This document shows, one piece after another, positions 16,511-24,396 of a DNA stretch of 64,000 bases (position 1 is the first letter of the stretch; each line of letters starts with the position of its first letter). The DNA is from Rariloculus sp963665575 (GTDB lineage Bacteria > Pseudomonadota > Gammaproteobacteria > Steroidobacterales > Rariloculaceae): positions 62,001 through 126,000 of the forward strand of contig CAXXDW010000004.1 of assembly GCA_963665575.2 (NCBI GenBank), given 5' to 3'. Below the pieces are notes generated by a model. The model was not told the origin of the DNA. It ran no database searches and was given only the letters and a program-made list of their open reading frames with translations. A program made the position numbers and the translations under genes.

Positions 16511-18081
16511 GATCGGTCTCCCTGATTCTGGCCGGCACGATATTCGTCGCGAACGTCCTTCAGATGCTGCAGGTCGCCGTTGTCTTCGAGGCAGGCCACC
16601 TCCAGAAGCTCATCGTCGGAACGATCGAGGGGCATCTCGATAGTCCAGGGCCGCGTGTAGGCTATCGGGTCCGATACCGTGGCGCGGTAAATCACCTGGT
16701 TGGGGGCGATCGGGGTAAACGTCTCCACTACCGTCTGCGCGTGCGTCACCACATCGCCGACCTCGTTCAACCAGGCCTTGCCGTTGAAGTTTCGCGACTC
16801 CACCACCAGGGTGTCGCCGTCCCATCGCCCCACGGAATGCCCCTGCCACAAACGGATTTGGTCGGGCAGAGAGTCGCGCCCGTCCATGAAGATGTGACGC
16901 CAGGACATGCGCTCGTGCAGCAGGACGATGTAGCCCTCCGGCTGCAGCACATAAAACGGCGCAGGCACGTACGTGGATCGTGGCACGCCCGCCAGGAAGC
17001 AATGCGCGGTCGGATCGTCGTAACCGCGGTGCGGGAGTTCCCGATCGATCCGCTCGGCCCGCGCCCAGGCCTGGTACGGAAGTGCGCCGTCGACCGGGTC
17101 AACGACCTGCCCGCGGCTCGGTGGCGTCAGGTTGTCGCTCTCGCGCGCTTCCAGGCCGTAGTTGGCGCCGCCCGCATCGGCCATGAAGTAGCCGCTGATA
17201 TCGGGCGATCCGTCCGCAAGTCGGGGCACATCGGACGGGGTCGCGGGAAGCGGAAGCTGCGCGCCAGCGTCGGCATTGAACGGCGCGTTTTCGGGAGGAA
17301 TCGGCGCCGGATACCAGGTGCGCTCGTCACGCTCGAAGTCTCCATTGGCTTCTTCTTTTTCGGCCTGGCACTGGTATTCCAGAATCCGGTCAAGGTGCGT
17401 TTGCCGCTTCAGTGTCAAGCGAAGGGTCCATGGCCGCGTGAAGACCTGCGGGTCGTCGATCGTGGCTTCGTAGTCGATGGTGTCGGCGTCGCGCAGGCTG
17501 TAGCGCTCGACGACGTGGATGGCATTGCTGTGAAAGTTCCCAGCCGCGTCCAGCCAGGTCCGATCATTCTGGTCGGTGACCGTCACGACCAGCACGTCGT
17601 CTTCCCAGTGCCCCCTCGAATTGCCCATCCATGACTCTACCCCGGCGTAACGCGGCGGCTCCGTGTCGATGTAAACGAGCCGATGGACCTGCTGCCATTC
17701 AAAGGTAATTGCGACGTGCTCGTCGGTCTGGAATATGTGAAAGGGATACTCCAGAGCCATGACCCGGGGTACACCCGGTAAAAAGCAGCTTGCGAGCGGA
17801 TCCGCCGTGGCGCGGTTTTCGAAATTGGTCTGCCTTTGCTCTGCCGCCCATGGTTGGTAGGGAATCGCCACGTCATCGACGACGCTGCGCCCGGCAGGCA
17901 TGTCATGGCGGGCCGGATGATCCTCCAGATCGTACGCGGCCCGGTCTACCGCCATCCAGATGCCCTGCAGGTTCGGGCGTCCATCCTGGGCACGGGGAAG
18001 CGTTTGCGCTGCCGCGACCCCGACGAGCAAATACGACGCCGTTGCCGCCACCAGGATCCTTGGAAACATGTGCTCCGTCAT
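16507..18081 (-). CDS. Secreted two-domain protein of unknown function (duplicated family domain)
   Basis: 524 residues from ATG 18081 (MTEHMFPRIL); ATG 18069 is an alternative with GGAG close by. A signal peptide ends VGVAAAQ. Two copies of the domain seen at 7889 follow: first HWEDDVLVVTVTDQNDRTW and IDYEATIDDPQVFTRPWTL, then VGRWDGDTLVVESRNF and VIYRATVSDPIAYTRPWTI. Both copies also share a segment with FLPGVPR/FLAGVPR. The gene is therefore an internal duplication. Its function is unknown; its tight coupling to DUF6152 suggests a joint envelope role. Confidence 0.78.
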   Translation of the reverse strand: MTEHMFPRILVAATASYLLVGVAAAQTLPRAQDGRPNLQGIWMAVDRAAYDLEDHPARHDMPAGRSVVDDVAIPYQPWAAEQRQTNFENRATADPLASCFLPGVPRVMALEYPFHIFQTDEHVAITFEWQQVHRLVYIDTEPPRYAGVESWMGNSRGHWEDDVLVVTVTDQNDRTWLDAAGNFHSNAIHVVERYSLRDADTIDYEATIDDPQVFTRPWTLRLTLKRQTHLDRILEYQCQAEKEEANGDFERDERTWYPAPIPPENAPFNADAGAQLPLPATPSDVPRLADGSPDISGYFMADAGGANYGLEARESDNLTPPSRGQVVDPVDGALPYQAWARAERIDRELPHRGYDDPTAHCFLAGVPRSTYVPAPFYVLQPEGYIVLLHERMSWRHIFMDGRDSLPDQIRLWQGHSVGRWDGDTLVVESRNFNGKAWLNEVGDVVTHAQTVVETFTPIAPNQVIYRATVSDPIAYTRPWTIEMPLDRSDDELLEVACLEDNGDLQHLKDVRDEYRAGQNQGDRS

Positions 18082-18285
18082 CAGCAATATCCAGTGAAAC
18101 GCGTTGGCGGAAACATAGCACGGGAGCATTCGGAAAACTCCGTCTTGCAGGCCCCGATCGCCCGCTCCACTTCGCAGCAAGCAACGAATCCGAACGAGTT
18201 CACTGAGGCCGTTGCGCTGGGCTCGTATCACTACGGGAAACGGAGCGGCTGCAGGCCACGATCATCCCCCCGGAAGGCTCGAGTG

Positions 18286-19440
18286 CTACACGAGCGGATG
18301 ATTGGGTTCCAGACCAACCTGCCCGCGGCCGTACTGCTCGCGGCAGACATGCCAATCCCAGAACGCGTGAACGCTCAGGGAATTGATGTCGCGGAACCAG
18401 GCCTGTAACGGAGATTTGTTGTCGAAGCTACTGGCGCCTGCCTCGTGAATGAGTTCGTTCACCGATGCGCGGCAGTGATTGGCGATCGCGCCGGCATCGA
18501 GCTTGAGCCGTAACCTGTCCTCCATGGTGAACTCCCGCGTCGTCTGTATCTCAATGGTCTCGGCAATGAGTGCGTCCTGAAGCTTGCCCGCCGTCCTGGC
18601 CCTTGAAGCCGCCTCACCGATCTTTTCGTGGACGATGGGCATTTCGGCAAGCTTGCCGTGACTATATGCGGGCTCACGGCTTTGCAGCATCTCGATGTAG
18701 TGGCGAGTTGCGCCCTCGAGTCCCCCGACCATGACGCTTATGACCTCCGAATATATGAACGGCAGCATGGGCATCGTGTAGAGCGGATTGCCAAAGCGTG
18801 TACTGCTCTCGCCTCCGCCCTGAAAGAACGCCGACCCGCCCAGCGTACGATGCGACGGGACAAACGTCCCCTCGCAGACCATGTCGTTGCTGCCGGTGCC
18901 CTCCATGGCGGCCACGTCCCAAACGACATCGATGTCGTAGTCGCCGGCCTTGACGAGTGCGACCCTGGGCTCTTCGTCCCCGACGTCGAGCCCGGTCAGC
19001 ACCCAATCCGCATGCATGATTCCGGAATTCCAGTTTGACCGGCCGCTGAGCTCGTACCCGCCAGCAACGGGCCTGGCCTTGTGCATCGGACGAATCTGAC
19101 CCGGGATCTTCGGGTACCGATTACCGCCGTATACATCGTCCTGAGCCTCTTCGCTGAACCGCGTGACCATCCAGTTGTGTCCCACGAAAAATGCCATGAC
19201 CCAGGCCGTGGACATGCAACCGCGCGCGAGTGTCCGGGATATGTCGGACAAGGTGTTGACATTGAGTTCGAATCCGCCGTAATGCTTCGGGATCAACGTC
19301 CGCATGATCTCGGCCTGCTCGAGTTCCTCGATGGTGTCCGGATGCAGCAGGCCATTCTCTGTCACGTAAGGCCTTCGAGCGGCTATGTTCGGCAACAGGG
19401 ATTCAACCCTTTCGAGCAGTTCCTCTCGCGAAGGCATCAT
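18286..19440 (-). CDS. Acyl-CoA dehydrogenase-fold flavin monooxygenase (group D, HsaA/HpaB-like)
   Basis: 384 residues from ATG 19440 with GGGGAG 4 nt upstream (a second ATG follows at once). N-terminal helical domain MPSREELLERVESLLPNIAARR, then ISRTLARGCMSTAWVMAFFVGHNWM, YPKIPGQIRP, a middle beta-domain (GGYELSGRSNWNSGIMHADWVL) and a C-terminal four-helix bundle ending DINSLSVHAFWDWHVCREQYG. This pattern fits two-component FMNH2/FADH2-dependent monooxygenases that hydroxylate aromatic or steroid substrates rather than true acyl-CoA dehydrogenases. No reductase partner is adjacent. Substrate unknown. Confidence 0.8.
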   Translation of the reverse strand: MMPSREELLERVESLLPNIAARRPYVTENGLLHPDTIEELEQAEIMRTLIPKHYGGFELNVNTLSDISRTLARGCMSTAWVMAFFVGHNWMVTRFSEEAQDDVYGGNRYPKIPGQIRPMHKARPVAGGYELSGRSNWNSGIMHADWVLTGLDVGDEEPRVALVKAGDYDIDVVWDVAAMEGTGSNDMVCEGTFVPSHRTLGGSAFFQGGGESSTRFGNPLYTMPMLPFIYSEVISVMVGGLEGATRHYIEMLQSREPAYSHGKLAEMPIVHEKIGEAASRARTAGKLQDALIAETIEIQTTREFTMEDRLRLKLDAGAIANHCRASVNELIHEAGASSFDNKSPLQAWFRDINSLSVHAFWDWHVCREQYGRGQVGLEPNHPLV

Positions 19441-19580
19441 TGCTCTCCCCATGTGTCAACGGCCCACGCGAAAGACGCGGCCAATGTTGCGATCGTCGCT
19501 TATTCTATCGGACCATCCCTGGATCGCGGGCTGCATCCTGGCGATGCCGCTACCGCATATCTGAATCGATCGGAGAAGCC

Positions 19581-21101
19581 ATGTCGACCAGTCATTCACG
19601 AGCCACCTCCAACCGCGCCGTGTGCAGCGTTTCCTTCCTGCTCCTCGGGCTTGGAGCCCTGGGCCTGAGCGCGTGCACCGACACGCCTCCTCCCGAGTTT
19701 GACCTCGTCATCCTCAATGGGCGTGTCATGGACCCCGAAACGGGGCTCGATGCAGTGCGCAATGTCGGGATCAACGCCGGCCAGATCGTCACGATTACCG
19801 AAGAAGGCCTCGCGGGCAACGAAACCATCGACGCCGCCGGTCTGGTCGTGGCTCCCGGCTTCATCGACCTGCACGCCCACGGGCAGGATCCGGTCAGCAA
19901 CCGGCTGCAGGCTCACGACGGCGTGACGACGGCACTGGAACTCGAAATCGGCGTCTACCCGGTGGGCGATTGGCTGGCCTCCCGCGAGGGAACCGCGCCC
20001 ATCAATTTCGGCGCCACGGTCGGCCACTGGCCGGCGCGCGTCAAGCTCATCGACGGTCAGGATGTCGGCCACTTTCCGACGCTGACGGCCGAAGAGACGC
20101 TCCGGATGGACCAGGGGAACTACGCCTATGAGGTGCTCTCCGACGAACAGATCGACGAGCTTGGCCGGTTGATGGAAACGGGATTTCAGGAGGGCGGCCT
20201 CGGATTCGGTTTCGGGATCACCTACACGCCCGGAGCCTCCCGGACGGAGATTTTCAGGCTCTTCCAACTGGCCGAGCGGCTCGGAGTTGCCGCCTACGTT
20301 CACGTGCGCGCCGACAATGCGGACGGCCTTCTCGGTCCGTTTCAGGAAGTGATCTCCCTCGCCGCGAGTACGGGCGCGTCGCTGCACATCGTGCACATGA
20401 ACAGCAGCGCCAATGAAGAGGCTCGAGTGGCGCTCGAAATGATCCGGGGCGCAGTGAGCCGTGGTCTGGACATCACCACCGAATCGTATCCCTACACGGC
20501 CGGCTCAACGCTGATCGAGTCGGCCCTGTTCGACCCCTGGGAGGGACTGACCGACGAGGAATACCAACTCCTGCAGTGGCCGCCGACCGGGGAACGATTG
20601 ACCACTGAATCCTTCAATCGGTATCGGGAGCAAGGCGGCTGGGTCATCATCCACGGCCGCGAGGAAGACACCAACGAGTGGATCGTGGCACAACCGGACA
20701 TCATCGCCGCGAGCGACGGGATCCCGTTTCTCTACGGGCCTGCCCACCCCCGCGGAGCCGGAACTTTCGCCCGGGTGCTCGGTTACTACAGCCGCGAGCG
20801 TGGGGCGCTCTCGCTCATGGACGCGCTCAGCAAGATGACCATACAGCCGGCCCGGCGGCTCGAGACCGTGGCGCCCGCAATGCAAGGGAAAGGGCGAGTC
20901 CAGGAAGGCGCCGACGCCGATCTGACGCTTTTCGATCCGGACCTCGTTGTCGACCGCGCGACCTACACCGAAGGCGACGTACCTTCCGAGGGCATCATGC
21001 ACGTGCTCGTGGGTGGCACGGCCGTGGTCCGTAACGGACAGTTTGTGGAAGGGGTTTTTCCAGGCCAGGCCATAACGGGACAGGCTTCGTCTACCCCTTG
21101 A
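19581..21101 (+). CDS. D-aminoacylase-like amidohydrolase lipoprotein
   Basis: 506 residues from ATG 19581 with CGGAG upstream. The signal sequence ends in a good lipobox, LGLSAC, so the enzyme is probably membrane-anchored on the periplasmic side. The amidohydrolase fold is indicated by FDLVILNGRVMDPETGLDAV, the metal site GFIDLHAHGQD, YVHVRADN, LHIVHMNSS and a C-terminal composite domain KGRVQEGADADLTLFDPD. D-aminoacylases and related N-acyl-D-amino-acid deacylases have this layout. It is divergent from the flavin monooxygenase gene, 140 bp apart. The exact substrate is undetermined. Confidence 0.85.
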   Translation: MSTSHSRATSNRAVCSVSFLLLGLGALGLSACTDTPPPEFDLVILNGRVMDPETGLDAVRNVGINAGQIVTITEEGLAGNETIDAAGLVVAPGFIDLHAHGQDPVSNRLQAHDGVTTALELEIGVYPVGDWLASREGTAPINFGATVGHWPARVKLIDGQDVGHFPTLTAEETLRMDQGNYAYEVLSDEQIDELGRLMETGFQEGGLGFGFGITYTPGASRTEIFRLFQLAERLGVAAYVHVRADNADGLLGPFQEVISLAASTGASLHIVHMNSSANEEARVALEMIRGAVSRGLDITTESYPYTAGSTLIESALFDPWEGLTDEEYQLLQWPPTGERLTTESFNRYREQGGWVIIHGREEDTNEWIVAQPDIIAASDGIPFLYGPAHPRGAGTFARVLGYYSRERGALSLMDALSKMTIQPARRLETVAPAMQGKGRVQEGADADLTLFDPDLVVDRATYTEGDVPSEGIMHVLVGGTAVVRNGQFVEGVFPGQAITGQASSTP

Positions 21102-21145
21102 CAGCCCGTACATGGCCGGATCGGCACCTTCGCCGGACTGTGCTT

Positions 21146-21271
21146 GCGCATCCCTCGTCTGCCCGCGAGGGCGCGGCTATTGCCGGGACCGCACTGTAGC
21201 CCGCCCGCCGCTCGCGCATCCTCCGTCTGCCCTTGAGGGCACGGCTACTGACGGAACCGCACCGTAGCCGG
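21146..21271 (+). repeat. Two tandem copies of a 68-bp intergenic repeat
   Basis: The unit starting at 21146 (GCGCATCCCTCGTCTGCCCG...) recurs at 21214 (GCGCATCCTCCGTCTGCCCT...), each ending in CCGCACTGTAGCC or CCGCACCGTAGCC. About 57 aligned bases differ at roughly ten positions. Inside each unit, short inverted segments around TGCCC..GAGGGC can form hairpins. A degenerate third start is seen near 21280. It lies between two genes of the same direction. Confidence 0.7.
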
Positions 21272-21356
21272 CCTGTCGCGCGCGCATCGCCGACGCGCCG
21301 ATCGTGTGTTGACCGCTGCGCTTGACTGCACAAGGTGCGCGCGGCATCGTTCGGCC

Positions 21357-22106
21357 ATGAGCAAGGTCCTGTTCAGATTGATTGGCGCACCGGTGCTGAC
21401 GGTTTTCGCCGCGGCGGCAGTCTGGGGCCAGCAACCGAATGCGCAGCAACGCGCTCCGATCGATCTGACCGGTTACTGGGTGTCCGTGGTCACCGAGGAC
21501 TGGCGCTGGCGCATGATCACGCCGCCGCCGGGCGATTACGCCAGCGTCCCGATGACACCCGCAGCGTGGGTGATCGCCGAACAATGGGACCTGGAAGCCG
21601 ATGTGCGCGACGGCAACGCCTGCCGGCCCTACGGAGCGGGCGGCATCATGCGGGTGCCCACACGCCTGCGAATCTCATGGCTCGATCCGGAGACCCTGCA
21701 GCTTGAAACGGACGCCGGCTCACAGACGCGCGTATTCCATTTCGGGGAATTCGAACCGATTGCCGAGCCCGACTGGCAGGGCAACTCCGTCGCCGAGTGG
21801 GAAATGACCGGCGGCCGCGGCGCCGTTAGCGGTGGCAGCCTCAAGGTCGTGACGACCGGGTTCAGGGCGGGGTACCTGCGCTGGAACGGCGTGCCCTACA
21901 GCGACCAGGCGGTCGTTGCCGAATACTTCGACAGGTACGGTGCCTTCGACCAGGAATGGATCACCGTCACCACCGTCGTGGAAGATCCGCTTTACCTCAC
22001 CGATCCCTTCATCGTGTCATCCGATTTTCGCAAGGAAGCGGACGGCGCCGCCTGGAACCCGACCCCTTGCGTGACCGATCCACCGGTCATTGGTGAGGCG
22101 AACTGA
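21357..22106 (+). CDS. Secreted protein of unknown function, divergent member of the paralogue family
   Basis: 249 residues from ATG 21357. Signal peptide MSKVLFRLIGAPVLTVFAAA...WG, then QQRAPIDLTGYWVSVVTEDWRWR, CRPYGAGGIMRVPTRL, YLRWNGVPYSDQAVVAEYF and ITVTTVVEDPLYLTDPFIV. The 'TGYW', 'SDQAVVAEYF' and 'DPxxLTxPF' elements align by eye with the proteins at 16507 and 23150. Probably periplasmic. It is not clearly in an operon: a repeat tract separates it from the upstream amidohydrolase. Confidence 0.7.
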   Translation: MSKVLFRLIGAPVLTVFAAAAVWGQQPNAQQRAPIDLTGYWVSVVTEDWRWRMITPPPGDYASVPMTPAAWVIAEQWDLEADVRDGNACRPYGAGGIMRVPTRLRISWLDPETLQLETDAGSQTRVFHFGEFEPIAEPDWQGNSVAEWEMTGGRGAVSGGSLKVVTTGFRAGYLRWNGVPYSDQAVVAEYFDRYGAFDQEWITVTTVVEDPLYLTDPFIVSSDFRKEADGAAWNPTPCVTDPPVIGEAN

Positions 22107-22190
22107 GACTCGGTCAAGCGGCTTCGACAGTCTCGTCGTCGATCCGGCCATCGCCGGTGAAGCGCTGTGCCGCGCGCCGCCTGCCACGCG

Positions 22191-23153
22191 TCACTGGCGA
22201 GATGCAGCGAGGCTCAGGTAGACGGCTTCGACAAACATTTCGGTCGTCCAGTCGTCACGCCCCCGCCCGTACCGCGAGTCGTACTCGAAGGCGGGTTCCG
22301 CCTGCTTGATCTCGTCAAGGCTCATGCCTCGATCCATCCAGGCGCGGATGCGATCGCGAACTATCGTCACCATGTCCCGATAACGCAATACATCGCTTTC
22401 GTCGCAAATGCGGCCGTGCCCGGGCACGATCAAGGTGCCTCCCTCGCTGAGCGTATCGGCAATGGCAATATCCAGAAGACCGTTGAGCGCATCGAGAACC
22501 CCTTCGATGCTGCCGCCGTTCACGAGGTCGATGTACGGCCAGGAATCCAGGCGAAACACGTCGCCGGCCGCGATGACGTCGGATCGACGGAAATGAACGA
22601 TCGCGTTCGTATCGTCGATGGCGTTCGGCTGGTAGATGACCTCGACGGGTTCGTCATTGAAGTAGAGATCGAACCGGGGCGCGAAGAACGTCTCGGTGGG
22701 CTGCAGTTCGATATCGAAGTCGGCATCGGGCGCCATGCGCAGCAGCAGGTTTTCGTGGCCGATTACGGCCGCGCCGACATCGACACCGCCAATCTGCGTG
22801 GCGTTGCCGCCCGTGAACGTGTCACCGGCCGACCGGATCGCCGCATTGCCGCCGACACGGTCGGGATGTAAGCGGGTATTGACGATGTAGCGGATCGTGC
22901 CGCCGGAAATGTTTTCGATCGCCTGAAGCAGTTCGGCGCTGTATTCGGCGGAGCCGGAGTCGACCAGGAGAATGCCGTTGTCACCGGCGGACACGACGAT
23001 GTTGCCCCCCGCCCCGCTGATCAGCCAGATCGGACCTTCGACCTGGGTCGTGCGAAGCGACTGCCCCATCGCTGTCGAGAGGCCGAGCATTGCGAAGCAG
23101 GCAAGCATTCCGCGAATCCCGCGAATCCGCCGACCGGTGAGGCTCGCCGTCAA
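22191..23153 (-). CDS. Exported metallo-beta-lactamase-fold protein with altered zinc ligands
   Basis: 320 residues; the start at 23153 overlaps the stop of the upstream gene in ATGA. A signal peptide (GMLACFAMLGLSTAMG) is followed by the MBL fold: VDSGSAEYSAELLQAI, VNTRLHPDRVGGNAAI, AAGDVFRLDSWPYIDLVNGGS and GGTLIVPGHGRICDE. The canonical HxHxDH is here RLHPDR, so the first and last histidines of the motif are arginines, while the Asp and the distal GHG histidine remain. A single-metal or non-hydrolytic role is possible. It is probably co-transcribed with the gene at 23150. Confidence 0.82.
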   Translation of the reverse strand: MTASLTGRRIRGIRGMLACFAMLGLSTAMGQSLRTTQVEGPIWLISGAGGNIVVSAGDNGILLVDSGSAEYSAELLQAIENISGGTIRYIVNTRLHPDRVGGNAAIRSAGDTFTGGNATQIGGVDVGAAVIGHENLLLRMAPDADFDIELQPTETFFAPRFDLYFNDEPVEVIYQPNAIDDTNAIVHFRRSDVIAAGDVFRLDSWPYIDLVNGGSIEGVLDALNGLLDIAIADTLSEGGTLIVPGHGRICDESDVLRYRDMVTIVRDRIRAWMDRGMSLDEIKQAEPAFEYDSRYGRGRDDWTTEMFVEAVYLSLAASRQ

Positions 23154-23992
23154 CGCGATTCTCCCGAATTCAGCAGTTCCCTGAGCCGTTCACGGTACTC
23201 CGGCAGCGTCGTTGCGGCCCCGCCGAGCGCAGCCTCGCGCGGAATCCCGTGATTGTTGCGGAACTCTTCCGCGAAGGTGTTCTCCCCCGGCAGAAAGTGC
23301 GGAACCTGGCCCCGTGGCCGGTCAATCTCGACGGTCCCGCGGCAGGGGTAAGGCCGCATCGTCTGATTCGTGTCGAGCACGAAGTTGCGCGTATGAATGT
23401 AGGGTTCCTCGAGGCTGTGCGGGTCGTCGAGAATGCTGATGAGCGTCAGAACATCTCCGTGCCGCGTCAGGAACTCGACAAGCACCGCCTCGTCGCTGTG
23501 CTCGACCCCATTGCGCCGGATACGCGACTCCTTCATGTCCGTGGTCGTGATCTCAAGCGCATTGCCGACCCAGCGGCCCGTCGAGAACCCCTGCCAGGTG
23601 TGGCGCTCGTCGTCGCCCGGGCGCGGGCGGCCATCCATGTAGACGACCCGAAACCGGTTGTAGGACTCGTGCAGCAGATGCCAGGCCACCGTATCGAGGC
23701 TTTGCGGATCCACTTCCTTCCAGATTCTGAGGTTGCCGTGCATCGCGGCGTAGTTGGCGGGATGCGGTGAGCACTGGTGCTCCGGCACGGTCAGCAGCGA
23801 CGCGCTCCAGCCAAGTCCGCGCCGACGGCCGGCTTCGTTGAGCGGCAACCCGGTAAAGTCGCCGATTTCGGGGCCGGGACCCCGCTCGATCTGGTCCTCG
23901 TGGCGAATGCTGCTCCACTCGCCCACGAGATCCACCTGCGCCACGGCCGAGCCGGACAGTACAAGCAACGCCGTGCAAATTACGCTTCTCAT
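23150..23992 (-). CDS. Secreted protein of unknown function, paralogue family
   Basis: 280 residues from ATG 23992, which starts a convincing signal peptide (MRSVICTALLVLSGSAVAQ); a start at 24004 is also possible. Family features are VDLVGEWSSIRHEDQ, WQGFSTGRWVGNALEITTTDM, RNGVEHSDEAVLVEFL and ILDDPHSLEEPYIHTRNF. It overlaps the downstream MBL-fold gene by 4 bp (ATGA), so the two products are probably made together. No catalytic motif is recognisable. Confidence 0.72.
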   Translation of the reverse strand: MRSVICTALLVLSGSAVAQVDLVGEWSSIRHEDQIERGPGPEIGDFTGLPLNEAGRRRGLGWSASLLTVPEHQCSPHPANYAAMHGNLRIWKEVDPQSLDTVAWHLLHESYNRFRVVYMDGRPRPGDDERHTWQGFSTGRWVGNALEITTTDMKESRIRRNGVEHSDEAVLVEFLTRHGDVLTLISILDDPHSLEEPYIHTRNFVLDTNQTMRPYPCRGTVEIDRPRGQVPHFLPGENTFAEEFRNNHGIPREAALGGAATTLPEYRERLRELLNSGESR

Positions 23993-24004
23993 CCGCCAAC
24001 ACAT

Positions 24005-24396
24005 TCCAACGTGTCCGAACGCACCCACGACTATCCGGCTTTGCTCGGGATGCACCCGAACAGGCAGTGCCGCCGGCTCAGGATACTGTATCTGCGCAAT
24101 GCTGGACATCGCTGCGCTGCGTCGGCCCCAGGCCCCACAGCTTGTGTCGCGACCGGATAGCGACACGCAACAGTTTTCAAGTGTGCGCACGACTGGAACA
24201 CAACCCTGGCAGCCCTTGTCAATCGCTCTGTGGAATCAGATCGCGCCTGCGGTGGCATCGCCAGCGAAACACGGCTATGGTTAGCCGCGCTGCAGGCTTC
24301 TCGCGTGGCTATCGCTGCCGCATTCCTTGTTGAGCGAACCCGAATCGCACCATTCGTACCGTCAACAAACCACTCCGGATACCGTTCATTGCTTCG
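24005..24396. other. Intergenic region between divergent genes
   Basis: 392 bp upstream of both the minus-strand gene at 23992 and the plus-strand gene at 24397. The small frames here are not convincing. The only clear structure is the palindrome at 24144-24166. Promoters for both genes must lie here, but I cannot assign boxes with confidence. Confidence 0.5.
24144..24166. promoter_or_regulatory. Perfect inverted repeat, candidate operator
   Basis: GTGTCGC (24144-24150), 9-bp spacer, GCGACAC (24160-24166), in the divergent region 150-250 bp from two start codons. The arm contains TGTCGC, the same hexamer found as direct repeats upstream of 41241 and 48186, but here as an inverted repeat with different spacing. 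It could also form an RNA hairpin; no T-tract follows. Confidence 0.4.
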
